DNA from: Ampullaceana balthica
Taxonomy: Eukaryota > Mollusca > Gastropoda > Lymnaeidae
Assembly: GCA_944989445.1 (NCBI GenBank)
Contig: CALYLW010001191.1
Span: 62,001-126,000, forward strand
Reading direction: 5' to 3'
Length of the DNA: 64,000 bases
Below, piece after piece: positions 11,146 to 24,193 of this stretch. How positions within the stretch are numbered: the first letter of the stretch is position 1; every line of letters begins with the position of its first letter. The notes under the pieces are model-generated. The model saw only the letters and a list, made by a program, of their open reading frames with translations, made no database searches and was not told the DNA's origin. Both the position numbers and the translations under genes were made by a program.

Positions 11146-14100
11146 CTACTATAAATCCCTTATATTTTAGTCATAATTAAAAGTATTGATTATGTTTCAA
11201 CGCCACAAATATTTACGCACTGACACCGAGTGATGTCCCCTGTCTTTTAACGGGCGATGGTTCGTGAGGGGGTGTCGGCACGACGGTCGACGTCTAAGCG
11301 TCAACTCAAACTCACGTGGAAAAAAACAATAACAAATCGTGAATTTGAATTACATACCTCATATAAGGATAAACTAAAAATGCATTAATTTAATTACCGT
11401 CGATGTGAAATTTTGATACGATGCATTGTTAAGTTAGACGGGCCCGTGTGCCAAATTTCAGCTCGATCGGATTACGGGAAGTGGGTCATTTTCGACTTTT
11501 GTTTTTCCGCCCGCCCATGAGATGACGACAGACAGAGAGAGAGAGACAGACAGAGAGCGACGGCGGTTGAAGTTAATATAAGGGATTTAAAAAGAAAGTT
11601 TTTGACTATAAATCCCTTATATATGAGACATAACTAACAGAATTGATTATTTTCAAACACGACAAACGTTAACAAACTGAATCTGTCTTAACTGCCATTT
11701 GCTTTATAACCCAGGGGTTGGGGGTGGGAGAGGGGAAAGGTCTGGTCACCGATCACTTAACAGAGCTCAGTGTGACACGTAAAATGTAAACAAAAGCACC
11801 CCGGTACATCGCTCCAACGCGCGAACTGAGGTGTCACGTGAAAAAAAAACAAGAACAAACCGTGAAATTGTAGTACATACCTCGTATAGAGGTAAACTAA
11901 AAATGCATAAATTTAATTACGGTACGTTCGATCGATCTGACATTTTGATACGATGCATTGTTAGGTGACACGGGTCCGTGTACCAAATTTCAGCTCGATG
12001 GCTTCACGTTAAGTGGGTAATTTTTGACGTTTGTTTTTCCGCCCGCCCAAGACAGAGAGACAGAAGACAGAGATCACGACGGACAGACAAAGAGAGACGG
12101 CGGTGAAGTTAATATAAGGGATTTAATAAAACAAACCCGTAAAAACAAAGTTTTTGACTATAAATCCCTTATATATGAGACATAACTAACAGTATTGATT
12201 ATTTTCAAACACGACAAATATTTACAGACTGAATCTGTCTTATCTCAACTTTGCTTCATTACCCTGGGGGGGAGAGGGGAAAAGTCTGGTCACCGATCGC
12301 TTGAACGAGCTCAGCGTGACACGTAAAATGTAAACAAAAGCACGCCGGTATTTCGATGGGTCGCGTCAACGCATCAACTCAAACTCTCACGTAGGAAAAA
12401 AACAATAACAAACAGTGAGTTTGAATTACATATGTTATATGAGGATAAACTAAAAATGCATAAATTTAATTACGGTACGTTCGATCGATCTGAAATATTG
12501 ATACAATGCATTGTTAGGTGAGACGGGTCATTGTGCCAAATTTCAGCTCGATCGGATCACGGAAAGTGAGTCATTTTTTACTTTTGTTTTTCCGCCCGCC
12601 CAAGAGAGACAGACAGAGAGAGAGATGACGACAGAACGACAGAGAGAGACGGCGGTGAAGTTAATATAAGCGATTTAATAAAACAAACCCTTAATAAAAC
12701 AAACCCGTAAAAACAAAGTTTTCTACTATAAATCCCTTAAATTTTAGTCATAATTAAAAGTATTGATTATGTTTCAACGCCACAAATATTTACGCACTGA
12801 CACCGAGTGATGTCCCCTGTCTTTTAACGGGGGATGGGTCGTGAGTGGGGTGTCGGCACGACGGTCGACGTCTAAGCGTCAACTCAAACTCACGTGGAAA
12901 AAAACAATAACAAACCGTGAATTTGAATTACATACCTCATATAAGGATAAACTAAAAATGCATTAATTTAATTACCGTCGATGTGAAATTTTGATACGAT
13001 GCATTGTTAAGTTAGACGGGCCCGTGTGCCGAATTTCAGCTCGATCGGATTACGGGAAGTGGGTCATTTTCGACTTTTGTTTTTCCGCCCGCCCATGAGA
13101 TGACGACAGACAGAGAGAGAGAGACAGACAGAGAGCGACGGCGGTTGAAGTTAATATAAGGGATTTAAAAAGAAAGTTTTTGACTATAAATCCCTTATAT
13201 ATGAGACATAACTAACAGAATTGATTATTTTCAAACACGACAAACGTTAACAAACTGAATCTGTCTTAACTGCCATTTGCTTTATAACCCAGGGGGTTGG
13301 GGGTGGGAGAGGGGAAAGGTCTGGTCACCGATCACTTAACAGAGCTCAGTGTGACACGTAAAATGTAAACAAAAGCACCCCGGTACATCGCTCCAACGCG
13401 CGAACTGAGGTGTCACGTGAAAAAAAAACAATAACAAACCGTGAAATTGTAGTACATACCTCGTATAGAGGTAAACTAAAAATGCATAAATTTAATTACG
13501 GTACGTTCGATCGATCTGACATTTTGATACGATGCATTGTTAGGTGACACGGGTCCGTGTACCAAATTTCAGCTCGATGGCTTCACGTTAAGTGGGTAAT
13601 TTTTGACGTTTGTTTTTCCGCCCGCCCAAGACAGAGAGACAGAGATCACGACGGACAGACAAAGAGAGACGGCGGTGAAGTTAATATAAGGGATTTAATA
13701 AAACAAACCCGTAAAAACAAAGTTTTTGACTATAAATCCCTTATATATGAGACATAACTAACAGTATTGATTATTTTCAAACACGACAAATATTTACAGA
13801 CTGAATCTGTCTTATCTCAACTTTGCTTCATTACCCTGGGGGGGGAGAGGGGAAAAGTCTGGTCACCGATCGCTTGACCGAGCTCAGCGTGACACGTAAA
13901 ATGTAAACAAAAGCACGCCGGTATTTCGATGGGTCGCGTCAACGCATCAACTCAAACTCTCACGTAGGAAAAAAACAATAACAAACAGTGAGTTTGAATT
14001 ACATATGTTATATGAGGATAAACTAAAAATGCATAAATTTAATTACGGTACGTTCGATCGATCTGAAATTTTGATACAATGCATTGTTAGGTGACACGGG

Positions 14101-17100
14101 TCCGTGTACCAAATTTCAGCTCGATGGCTTCACGTTAAGTGGGTAATTTTTGACGTTTGTTTTTCCGCCCGCCCAAGACAGACAGACAGAGAGAGATGAC
14201 GAGAGAACGACAGAGAGAGACGGCGGTGAAGTTAATATAAGGGATTTAATAAAACAAACCCGTAATAAAACAAACCCGTAAAAACAAAGTTTTCTACTAT
14301 AAATCCCTTATATTTTAGTCATAATTAAAAGTATTGATTATGTTTCAACGCCACAAATATTTACGCACTGACACCGAGTGATGTCCCCTGTCTTTTAACG
14401 GGGGATGGGTCGTGAGGGGGTGTCGGCACGACGGTCGACGTCTAAGCGTCAACTCAAACTCACGTGGAAAAAAACAATAACAAACCGTGAATTTGAATTA
14501 CATACCTCATATAAGGATAAACTAAAAATGCATTAATTTAAATACCGTCGATGTGAAATTTTGATACGATGCATTGTTAAGTTAGACGGGCCCGTGTGCC
14601 AAATTTCAGCTCGATCGGATTACGGGAAGTGGGTAATTTTCGACTTTTGTTTTTCCGCCCGCCCGCCCATGAGATGACGACAGACAGAGAGAGAGAGACA
14701 GAGAGCGATGGCGGTGAAGTTAATATAAGGGTATTTAAAAAGAAAAATTTTGACTATAAATCCCTTATATATGAGACATAACTAACAGAATTGATTATTT
14801 TCAAACACGACAAACATTTACAAACTGAATCTGTCTTAACTGCCATTTGCTTTATAACCCGGGGGTTGGGGGTGGGAGAGGGGAAAGGTCTGGTCATAGA
14901 TCACTTAACAGAGCTCAGTGTGACACGTAAAATGTAAACAAAAGCACCCCGGTACATCGCTCCAACGCGCGAACTGAGGTGTCACGTGGAAAAAAAATAA
15001 CAAACCGTGAAATTGAATTACATACCTCGTATAGAGATAAACTAAAAATGCATTAATTTAATTACAGTACGTTCGATCGATCTGAAATTTTGATACGATG
15101 TATTGTTAGGTGACACGGGTCCGTGTACTAAATTTCAGCTCGATGGCTTCACGTTAAGTGGGTAATTTTTGACGTTTGTTTTTCCGCCCGCCCAAGACAG
15201 AGAGACAGACAGACAGAGATCACGACGGACAGACAAAGAGAGACGGCGGTGAAGTTAATATAAGGGATTTAATAAAACAAACCCGTAAAAACAAAGTTTT
15301 TGACTATAAATCCCTTATATATGAGACATAACTAACAGTATTGATTATTTTCAAACACGACAAACATTTACAGACTGAATCTGTCTTAACTCAACTTTGC
15401 TTCATTACCCTGGGGGGGAGAGGGGAAAAGTCTGGTCACCGATCGCTTGACCGAGCTCAGCATGACACGTAAAATATAAACAAAAGCACGCCGGTATTTC
15501 GATGGGTCGCGCCATGCGTCAACTCAAACTCTCACGTGGGAAAAAAACAATAACAAACAGTGAGTTTGAATTACATATGTTATATAAGGATAAACTAAAA
15601 ATGCATAAATTTAATTACGGTACGTTCGATCGATCTGAAATATTGATACAATGCATCGTTGGGTGAGACGGGTCCGTGTGCCAAATTTCAGCTCGATCGG
15701 ATCACGGAAGTGGGTCATTTTTTACTTTTTTTTCCGCCCGCCCAAGACAGACAGACAGAGAGAGATGACGACAGAACGACAGAGAGAGACGGCGGTGAAG
15801 TTAATATAAGGGATTTAATAAAACAAACCCATAATAAAGCAAAACCGTAAAAACAAAGTTTTCTACTATAAATCCCTTATATTTTAGTCATAATTAAAAG
15901 TATTGATTATGTTTCAACGCCACAAATATTTACGGACTGACACCGAGTGATGTACCCTGTCTTTTAACGGGGGATGGGTCGTGAGGGGGTGTCGGCGCGA
16001 CGTTCGACGTCTAAGCGTCAACTCAAACTCACGTGGAAAAAAACAATAACAAACCGTGAATTTAAATTACATACCTTATATAAGGATAAACTAAAAATGC
16101 ATTAATTTAATTACGGTCGATGTGAAATTTTGATACGATGCATTGTTAAGTTAGACGGGCCTGTGTGCCAAATTTCAGCCCGATCGGATTACGGGAACTG
16201 GGTCATTTTCGACTTTTGTTTTTCCGCCCGCCCGCCCATGAGATGACGACAGAAAGAGAGAGAGAGACAGACAGAGAGCGACGGCGGTGAAGTTAATATA
16301 AGGGATTTAAAAAGAAAGTTTTTGACTATAAATCCCTTATATATGAGACATAACTAACAGAATTGATTATTTTCAAACACGACAAACATTCACAAATTGA
16401 ATCTGTCTTAACTGCCATTTGCTTTATAACCCGGGGTATAAGGGTGGGAGAGGGGAAAAGTCTGGTCACCGATCACTTAACAGAGCTCAGTGTGACACGT
16501 AAAATGTAAACAAAAGCACCCCGGTACATCGCTCCAACGCGCGAACTGAGGTGTCACGTGAAAAAAAATAACAAACCGTGAAATTGAATTACATACCTCG
16601 TATAGAGATAAACTAAAAATGCATTAATTTAATTACGGTACGTTTGATCGATCTGAAATTGTGATACGATGCAATGTTAGGTGACACGGGTCCGTGTACC
16701 AAATTTCAGCTCGATGGCTTCACATTAAGTGGGTAATTTTTGACGTTTGTTTTTCCGCCCGCCCAAGACAGAGATCACGACGGACAGACAGAGAGAGACG
16801 GCGGTGAAGTTAATATAAGGGATTTTAAAAAACAAACCCGTAAAAACAAAAGTTTTTGACTATAAATCCCTTATATATGAGATATAACTAACAGTATTGA
16901 TTATTTTCAAACACGACAAACATTTACAGACTGAATCTGTCTTAACTCAACTTTGCTTCATTACCCTGGGGGGAGGGGGAGAGGGGAAAAGTCTGGTCAC
17001 CGATCGCTTGACCGAGCTCAGCGTGACACGTAAAATGTAAACAAAAGCACGCCGGTATTTCGATGGGTCGCGTCAACGCGTCAACTCAAAGTCTCTTTTG

Positions 17101-19437
17101 AGAAAAAAAACAATAACAAACAGTGAGTTTGAATTACATATGTTATATAAGGATAAACTAAAAATGCATAAATTTAATTACGGTACGTTCTATCGATCTG
17201 AAATTTTGATACGATGCATTGTTAGGTGAGACGGGTCCGTGTGCCAAATTTGAGCTCGATCGGATCACGGAAGTGGGTCATTTTTTACTTTTGTTTTTCC
17301 GCCCGCCCAAGACAGACAGACAGAGAGAGATGACGACAGAACGACAGAGAGAGACGGCGGTGAAGTTAATATAAGGGATTTAATAAAACAAACCGTAATA
17401 AAACAAAACCGTAAAAACAAAGTTTTCTACTATAAATCCATTATATTTTAGTCATAATTAAAAGTATTGATTATGTTTCAACGCCACAAATATTTACGGA
17501 CTGACACCGAGTGATGTACCCTGTCTTTTAACGGGGGATGGGTCGTGAGGGGGTGTCGGCACGACGGTCGACGTCTAAGCGTCAACTCAAACTCACGTGG
17601 AAAAAAACAATAACAAACCGTGAATTTGAATTACATATCTCATATAAGGATAAACTAAAAATGCATTAATTTAATTACGGTCGATGTGAAATTTTGATAC
17701 GATGCATTGTTAAGTTAGACGGGCCCGTGTGCCAAATTTCAGCCCGATCGGATAACGGGAATTGGGTCATTTTCGACTTTTGTTTTTCCGCCCACCCGCC
17801 CATGAGATGACGACAGACAGAGAGAGAGACAGACAGAGAGCGACGGCGGTGAAGTTAATATAAGGGATTTAAAAAGAAAGTTTTTGACTATAAATCCCTT
17901 ATATATGAGACATAATTAACAGAATTGATTATTTTCAAACACGACAAACATTTACAAACTGAATCTGTCTTAACTGCCATTTGCTTTATAACCCGGGGGT
18001 TGAGGGTGGGAGAGGGGAAAGGTCTGGTCACCGATCACTTAACAGAGCTCAGTGTGACGAGTAAAATGTAAACAAAAGCACCCCGGTACATCGCTCCAAC
18101 GCGTGAACTGAGGTGTCACGTGAAAAAAAACAATAACAAACCGTGAAATTGAATTACATACCTCGTATAGAGATAAACTAAAAATGCATTAATTTAATTA
18201 CGGTACGTTCGATCGATCTGAAATTTTGATACGATGCATTGTTAGGTGACACGGGTCCGTGTACCAAATTTCAGCTCGATGGCTTTACATTAAGTGGGTA
18301 ATTTTTGACGCTTGTTTTTCCGCAGAGAGACAGAGAGACAGAGATCAAGACGGACAGACAGAGAGAGACGGCGGTGAAGTTAATATAAGTGATTTAATAA
18401 AACAAACCCGTAAAAACAACGTTTTTGACTATAAATCCCTTATATATGAGACATAACTAACAGTATTGATTATTTTCAAACAGGACAAACATTTACAGAC
18501 TGAATCTGTCTTAACTCAACTTTGCTTCATAACCCTGGGGGGGAGGGGGAAAGTCTGGTCACCGATCGCTTGTTCGAGCTCAGCGTGACACGTAAAATGT
18601 AAACAAAAGCACGCCGGTATTTCGATGGGTCGCGTCAACGCGTCAACTCAAACTCTCACGTGGGAAAAAAACAATAACAAACAGTGAGTTTGAATTACAC
18701 ATGTTATTTAAGGATAAACTAAAAATGCATAAATTTAATTACGGTACGTTCTATCGATCTGAAATTTTGATACGATGCATTGTTAGGTGAGACGGGTCCG
18801 TGTGCCAAATTTCAGCTCGATCGGATCACGGAAGTGGGTCATTTTTTACTTTTGTTCTTCCGCCCGCCCAAGACAGACAGACAGAGAGAGAGATGACGAC
18901 AGAACGACAGCGACTGCTGCGAAGTAAATATAATGGATTTAATAAAACAAATCCGTAATAAAACAAACCCGTAAAAACAAAGTTTTCTACTATAAATCCC
19001 TTATATTTTAGTCATAATTAAAAGTATTGATTATGTTTCAACGCCACAAATATTTACGGACTGACACCGAGTGATGTCCCCTGTCTTTTAACGGGGGATG
19101 GGTCGTGAGGGGGTGTCGACATGACGGTCGACGTCTAAGTGTCACCTCAAACTCCCGTGGAAAAAAACAATAACAAACCGTGAATTTGAATTACATACCT
19201 CATATAAGGATAAACTAAAAATGCATTAATTTAATTACGGTCGATGTGAAATTTTGATACGATGCATTGTTAAGTTTTACGGGCCCGTGTGCCGAATTTC
19301 AGCTCGATCGGATTATGAGAAGTGGGTCATTTTTGACTTTTTTTTTCGCCCACCCAAAACAGAGAGACAGAGAGAGATGACGACAGAACGACAGAGAGAC
19401 AGAGACGGTGGTGAAGTTAATATATGGGATTTAAAAA

Positions 19438-19769
19438 CGAAAGCCAACTCTGAGTCTTTCCCAGTTTCCAAGGCTCCTGTTTAACAATAAAGTTTATAAT
19501 ATAAAATAATAATTACAAATTAAAATTAAAATTATTATTTTTAACCTAAAATTATTATTTTTAACATAAAATTATTATTTTTAACATTAATTTAATATAT
19601 CAACTATAACAATGAAAATAATTAATGACATGAGTAAATAAAATAGTTACTAGTTAGTGGTTACTACTTACTAGTAATTTGTAATTTATACTCAGCAGTA
19701 CTTATTACATTTAAGTTTGTAGTTTGTTTCTTCAATTTGCAAGTTTCGAAAAATTAAGTGTTTGTCATA
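19438..19769. repeat. AT-rich border with 20-bp tandem repeat
   Basis: The satellite stops after TATGGGATTTAAAAACGAAA. The following DNA is AT-rich and holds about three copies of TAAAATTATTATTTTTAACA (19525-19588). The open frame entering from the last monomer (19254-19484) has no domain. I see no gene. Confidence 0.6.
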
Positions 19770-19889
19770 CCCAAATTCTTTTTCAAGAATAATAACATCC
19801 CAAGTTTTTTTGGCGACAAGCGAGAACGCTTATGATCATTTATCTGCCCCGCTGTGCTGAATGCTCTCTCGCTATCCAAATGTACTGAT
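19770..19889 (-). pseudogene. hAT transposase C-terminal dimerisation relic
   Basis: Read on the minus strand, about 40 codons give VHLDSERAFSTAGQINDHKR followed by SRLSPKKLGMLLFLKKNLG. The SERxFSxAG...KRxRLxP...LLFLKKN pattern is the conserved end of hAT-superfamily transposases (dimerisation domain). The rest of the protein is absent, so this is an internally deleted or decayed copy. The adjoining 19890-20067 has repeated ATCCGGATA-like palindromes, which are common at hAT termini. Confidence 0.72.
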
Positions 19890-20631
<742 letters not shown>

Positions 20632-20905
20632 ATCACACGTCAAAAATGACGGGGGTTTTCAAAATGGATATATTTCAGTTTTTGTAATTGTCCCTTATGC
20701 CTGAAAGCCGCATTTTAAATAATCAGAAAAGTGTAGAGACCAAGAGAGAAAAATTAAATCTCTTTTCCATATTGAACAATTTTATGCGGACGTTTGAAAA
20801 TAGTGGGGTTTTTTGGGGTGTTTTATTTTTTTGATATATACTTTTCAAGGTTTTTTTTTAGCGGTGGGCTTTCTAAAATCTAGCGTTACGAACGGACATA
20901 GCAGA
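20632..20905 (-). repeat. Inverted fragment of repeat Y
   Basis: The segment TTGTAATTGTCCCTTATGCC...CATATTGAACAATTTTATGC is the reverse complement of the 3' half of repeat Y (1140-1260 and 1930-2050). It starts with TCACACGTCAAAAATGACGG, an end motif shared with repeat X, so X and Y have related termini. Confidence 0.6.
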
Positions 20906-21267
20906 GTATATATTTTGATTATATATACGAATATATGTGTTATGAGAAAACCTCCAAGCTTAGGCTTCGCGTTATATAAGTTTGCATGAATAAAAATGAT
21001 ATAATCATGATAATAGTAAATGCATAGTGAATTACACACAGCATAAAGTGATACTGCGGCAAAGAAGTTTGAAGTTTGACGTCTTAACAAATATTGCTGA
21101 GGAGTCAGCCGGACATTAACTTGCGGCATTGAATAGTGCGCACCAATTATGAGTGCACCAATAATACAGCAATAATACAGCACAGTGCGTTAAAAATAAT
21201 TATGTGACTGTAATGTGATCCACATCACGCATATCTGTGATTTGAAGCCGTTTAGCTTCATCAATGA
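20906..21267. other. AT-rich DNA, no gene seen
   Basis: A 112-codon minus-strand frame (20845-21183) covers most of this stretch. Its hydrophobic, Tyr-rich translation has no recognisable motif and it begins inside repeat Y, so I treat it as chance. Confidence 0.5.
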
Positions 21268-21785
21268 TTATGACTTGTCAGTTTATTCGCCCATTTGTCC
21301 ATACATTATTACCACATTTTCAAAACATGTAAAAAATAAACTGTAATTTTAAACATGTTAATAACTATTTATTTTGCATGTAACGTAGTAAGCAAAGTTT
21401 GTCACAGGATAACAGAAAAGATTAACTTATCAACTGTTAATCATATTTACAATTTAATATCCACGTGTTAGTAATTCACATAAACGTTTTTATTGTTGTC
21501 AAGTCAGCACCTTTTCAAGATCTATAATGACTTGTCAGTTTATGCGCCCATTGGTCCATACATTATTACCTTTACATTATCAAAAACATGTAAATAAAAA
21601 ATTGTAACTATTTACAAATATGAATAACAACGAACTATTTATTTTGCATGAAACCTTTGAAGTAAAGTTAAGCACTGGATAAAAGAAAATATTATGGTAT
21701 CAACTTTCATATACACGTTTTAGGAATTCTAATAAACGTTTTCATTATTGTCAAGTCAGCATCCCTTCCAGTTCTATATTAAAAG
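21268..21785. repeat. Tandem duplication, period 259 bp
   Basis: ATGACTTGTCAGTTTATTCG at 21268 recurs as ATGACTTGTCAGTTTATGCG at 21527. Later landmarks follow in the same order in both (CCATACATTATTACC, AACTATTTATTTTGCATG, TTGTCAAGTCAGCA). The copies have diverged by many substitutions and indels, so this is old. Confidence 0.85.
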
Positions 21786-22189
21786 CAAAGATTTTTTTAT
21801 TCAAAATTAGTCTAAGACACATTGAAATATTACATGTAAATAACAATTTTAAAAAACTATTGTGGGGAGGAGTCCGATTTTTTTTAAACATACAAATATG
21901 CAATCTCAAAGTGTATAAAAGAAAAACAAACGCTAAACTGAAGCATAGGTAGACAAATTTCATTTTCAGTAAATAAATAATGGCTTTGTAGTTCAAAACG
22001 CATCGACACTTGATAACCGAAAGACAACCAATTGTAATTTTCATAAACCGAAAAACGAATGTTATTTATTAATATAGAAAATTAAATTTATAATTACGTA
22101 CCTAATATTGACATGGACACATACACAAAAAACGGACATTTAATACAAAAAGATAATAATAATATTATTCACATCAAATAAACATTGCT
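21786..22189. other. AT-rich DNA, no gene seen
   Basis: This is low-GC sequence with a 97-codon minus-strand frame at 21751-22044. The frame is rich in Phe, Leu and Ile, has no known motif and overlaps the tandem duplication. Nothing else stands out. Confidence 0.5.
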
Positions 22190-22384
22190 CTTTTTACTTC
22201 GTTCCCTTAACACATTAATAAAAGCTCAAATAATGACGTCACGTCACAATATTTTATGGTGAGCAACACATTTTGTTATAATCTCGAAAGCAACTTTTTA
22301 TTTTTTTATCGGGAATTACCTCGCATAGCGTAGGACTGACTGACAGACACTACTGACTTGCGTGACAATTGCAAATTATATAGT
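22190..22384 (+). repeat. Repeat X, 3' fragment
   Basis: It carries AAATAATGACGTCACGTCAC and then GGACTGACTGACAGACACTA, TTGCGTGACAATTGCAAATT and the terminal TATA, matching the 3' end of copy 1. The next X copy follows at once, so the two sit in tandem. Confidence 0.6.
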
Positions 22385-22802
22385 TTTACTAGCGTATCAC
22401 CCGTCAAAAATGACGGAAGTTTTCAGCTGAAATCTATTTATTTTGAAAAAATGCATGTTTTTCAAAAGCCCAACTAACTTGTCCTTGTTTGATAAATACG
22501 AAATATTAAACTTTCTGAAATGCACACAAAGTATTTTATAATAGGAGTTGTAGGGCGCCTACGGCGCCCCCTTTGTTTTTTTATTTTATAATTAACCATC
22601 ATCAAATCCTCTTTTTACATTGTTCCCTTTTCCAAAATTAAAATATGAGCTAAAACAATGACGTCATATAATATTTTTTACAGCGTATCTTTAATTTGCA
22701 CACCTTTTGATGCATTGGTGCAGTAATTTGGTGCGCTGCTTTCTAAAATTAGTAGCATAACGGACAGACACTACAGACGTGACATTGCAAATTATATTGT
22801 TT
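22385..22802 (+). repeat. Dispersed repeat X, copy 2
   Basis: It begins ACTAGCGTATCACCCGTCAA, with the perfect palindrome CCGTCAAAAATGACGG. It shares AGCCCAACTAACTTGTCCTT, TTAACCATCATC and AAACAATGACGTCATATAAT with copy 1, and ends CAAATTATATTGTTTAATAT. It is non-coding. Confidence 0.7.
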
Positions 22803-22958
22803 AATATTATATATGTAAAATATGATTCAAGTTTTGTTAAGGCCATATGTAATCCATACATATTACAATGTCATCTTGTGTATACAAAGTATTAGATTCA
22901 TTGGCATAATGTTTACTAAAGAATTAGAGAAAAATTGCTTACAATAGTTCGGTAAAAG

Positions 22959-24089
22959 CAGTGCTGCCTGTGACATTTTTTTTAAAAAACCTAGCAAACA
23001 AGTCAAAAGCCTAGATCCGAAAGAAAAAACCTAGACAAAAATAAATAAATAAAAAAGCTCAAATTTTATGACATCTCGCCATTTTGGCAGATTTCCCCCC
23101 CCCGCCCCCTTGTCACTCGTCGTCACAAAAAATTAGCCCCCCCCCCGCTCAAATATGACGTCACAAAGCTTTCCCCCCCCCCTAAAATTTAAAAAAATAA
23201 ATAATTATAATAATTTTAAAAAGCTTTTTTAAAGCTTTTTTCCTTTTTGAAAATGTGCATGTTTCAAATCAATGTTTTTTTCATTGAAGTATGATTTTAG
23301 TGTAAGGGTGCACTTTAATATGGTAACACGCGTGAAGCCATTTCAAACGTCATTAAATAAATTGTTAGCAAGGAATTATTTAATTGGAATTTTTTGTTAA
23401 AGTTGACTATTTTTTGTGACGTCACAGTTCCTAAACATTCTGCTCCTACTCGTCATACATCGTCACAAGTGAGTTTTAAATATTGCTAGAGAGTTGGTTT
23501 TCCACGTTTGATCAGGAACCATTCCACGTCCGTATTCCGGTGGAAAAGAACAAGAATTTTTATGTGTTTATTGTTGCATACGTAATAGGAAAATTGTTTT
23601 TATAACTATGTCTGTTCGAGGGTTGTATTAGAATTAGATTTTCATTGGTCTAAACCGTTTATACTTGAAAGAAAATTCTCTCAACGCATGCAGCAGAAAA
23701 TGGTAGAGCAGTTAAAGTTGTCATGAAGTCTAATAAAATCGAATATTTTGGCTCATTCAAGATGTTTTATCTTGTACCATAATTTTTCAAACAGATGGCA
23801 CCGTAGCAGCGCATCCTTTCAAATTCAGTGGAATAGACCCATAGATATCATTATCTAACATGATAGAGCGGCTAAAATACTGTTGCCACCTATGGCTTAT
23901 TTTTGTTCTTGAAAAATCGAATTTATTTTGGATGTTAATTGCACATATTTATTTATTTTCGTACTTTCACATCTTAAATTTACTTTTTTTTTAAACAACC
24001 TAGATTATGTCTATTTTTTTAATTAAAAAACTCAGACAGGGTCGAAAAAACTTAAGTCTAGGTTGAAAAACCTAGTGCTGGCAGCACTG
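22959..24089. mobile_element. hAT-A element, copy 1 (non-autonomous)
   Basis: The terminal inverted repeats are CAGTGCTGCC (22959) and GGCAGCACTG (ending 24089). They are flanked by GGTAAAAG on the left and GGTAAAAA on the right, an 8-bp duplication with one mismatch as expected for hAT. AACCTAGA-rich subterminal boxes occur at both ends. Inside are TGACGTCA-containing MITE sequence (about 23090-23480) and a reversed LINE 3' piece (about 23490-23650, CATTCCACGTCCGTATTCCG). No transposase frame is present. Confidence 0.88.
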
Positions 24090-24193
24090 GGTAAAAATAC
24101 TGTTTACCGATTACTTGTTAAAGCAGTGGTCCCCAACCCCCGGGCCGAAGACCGGTTCTGGTCAGTGGATAAAATGGTACCGGGCCACCAAAG

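Larger units (their letters stand above)
2543..19437 (+). repeat. Satellite array 1: A-B-C higher-order repeat, 31 monomers
   Basis: Tandem direct monomers begin at 2543, 3002, 3567, 4028, 4573, 5142, 6485, 6948, 7517, 7977, 8522, 9086, 9545, 10090, 10655, 11146, 11604, 12156, 12723, 13182, 13728, 14294, 14752, 15302, 15863, 16324, 16858, 17427, 17886, 18427 and 18987. Three types alternate. A (about 459 bp) has GTGATGTCCCCTGTCTTTTA and GGTCGACGTCTAAG. B (about 545) has AACAGAATTGATT and a G-rich CCCGGGGGTTGGGGG. C (about 566) has CAACTTTGCTTCATTACCCT. All share a core with CGATCGATCTGAAATTTTGA and TGCCAAATTTCAGCTCGATC, and each ends in a variable GACAGA/GAGA tract and GTTAATATAAGGGATTTA. The repeated 60-76 codon frames are by-products. 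The microsatellite plus subterminal inverted repeats recall Helentron-derived satellites, but I see no diagnostic end. Confidence 0.95.

Noticed and set aside
3356..19484. Recurrent 60-76 codon frames in the satellite (GPCAKFQLDRI..., YQISARWLHVKWVIF...)
   Set aside because: They repeat with the monomers, start at non-ATG codons, span the variable GACAGA tract and have no domain. Tandem amplification copies any open frame.
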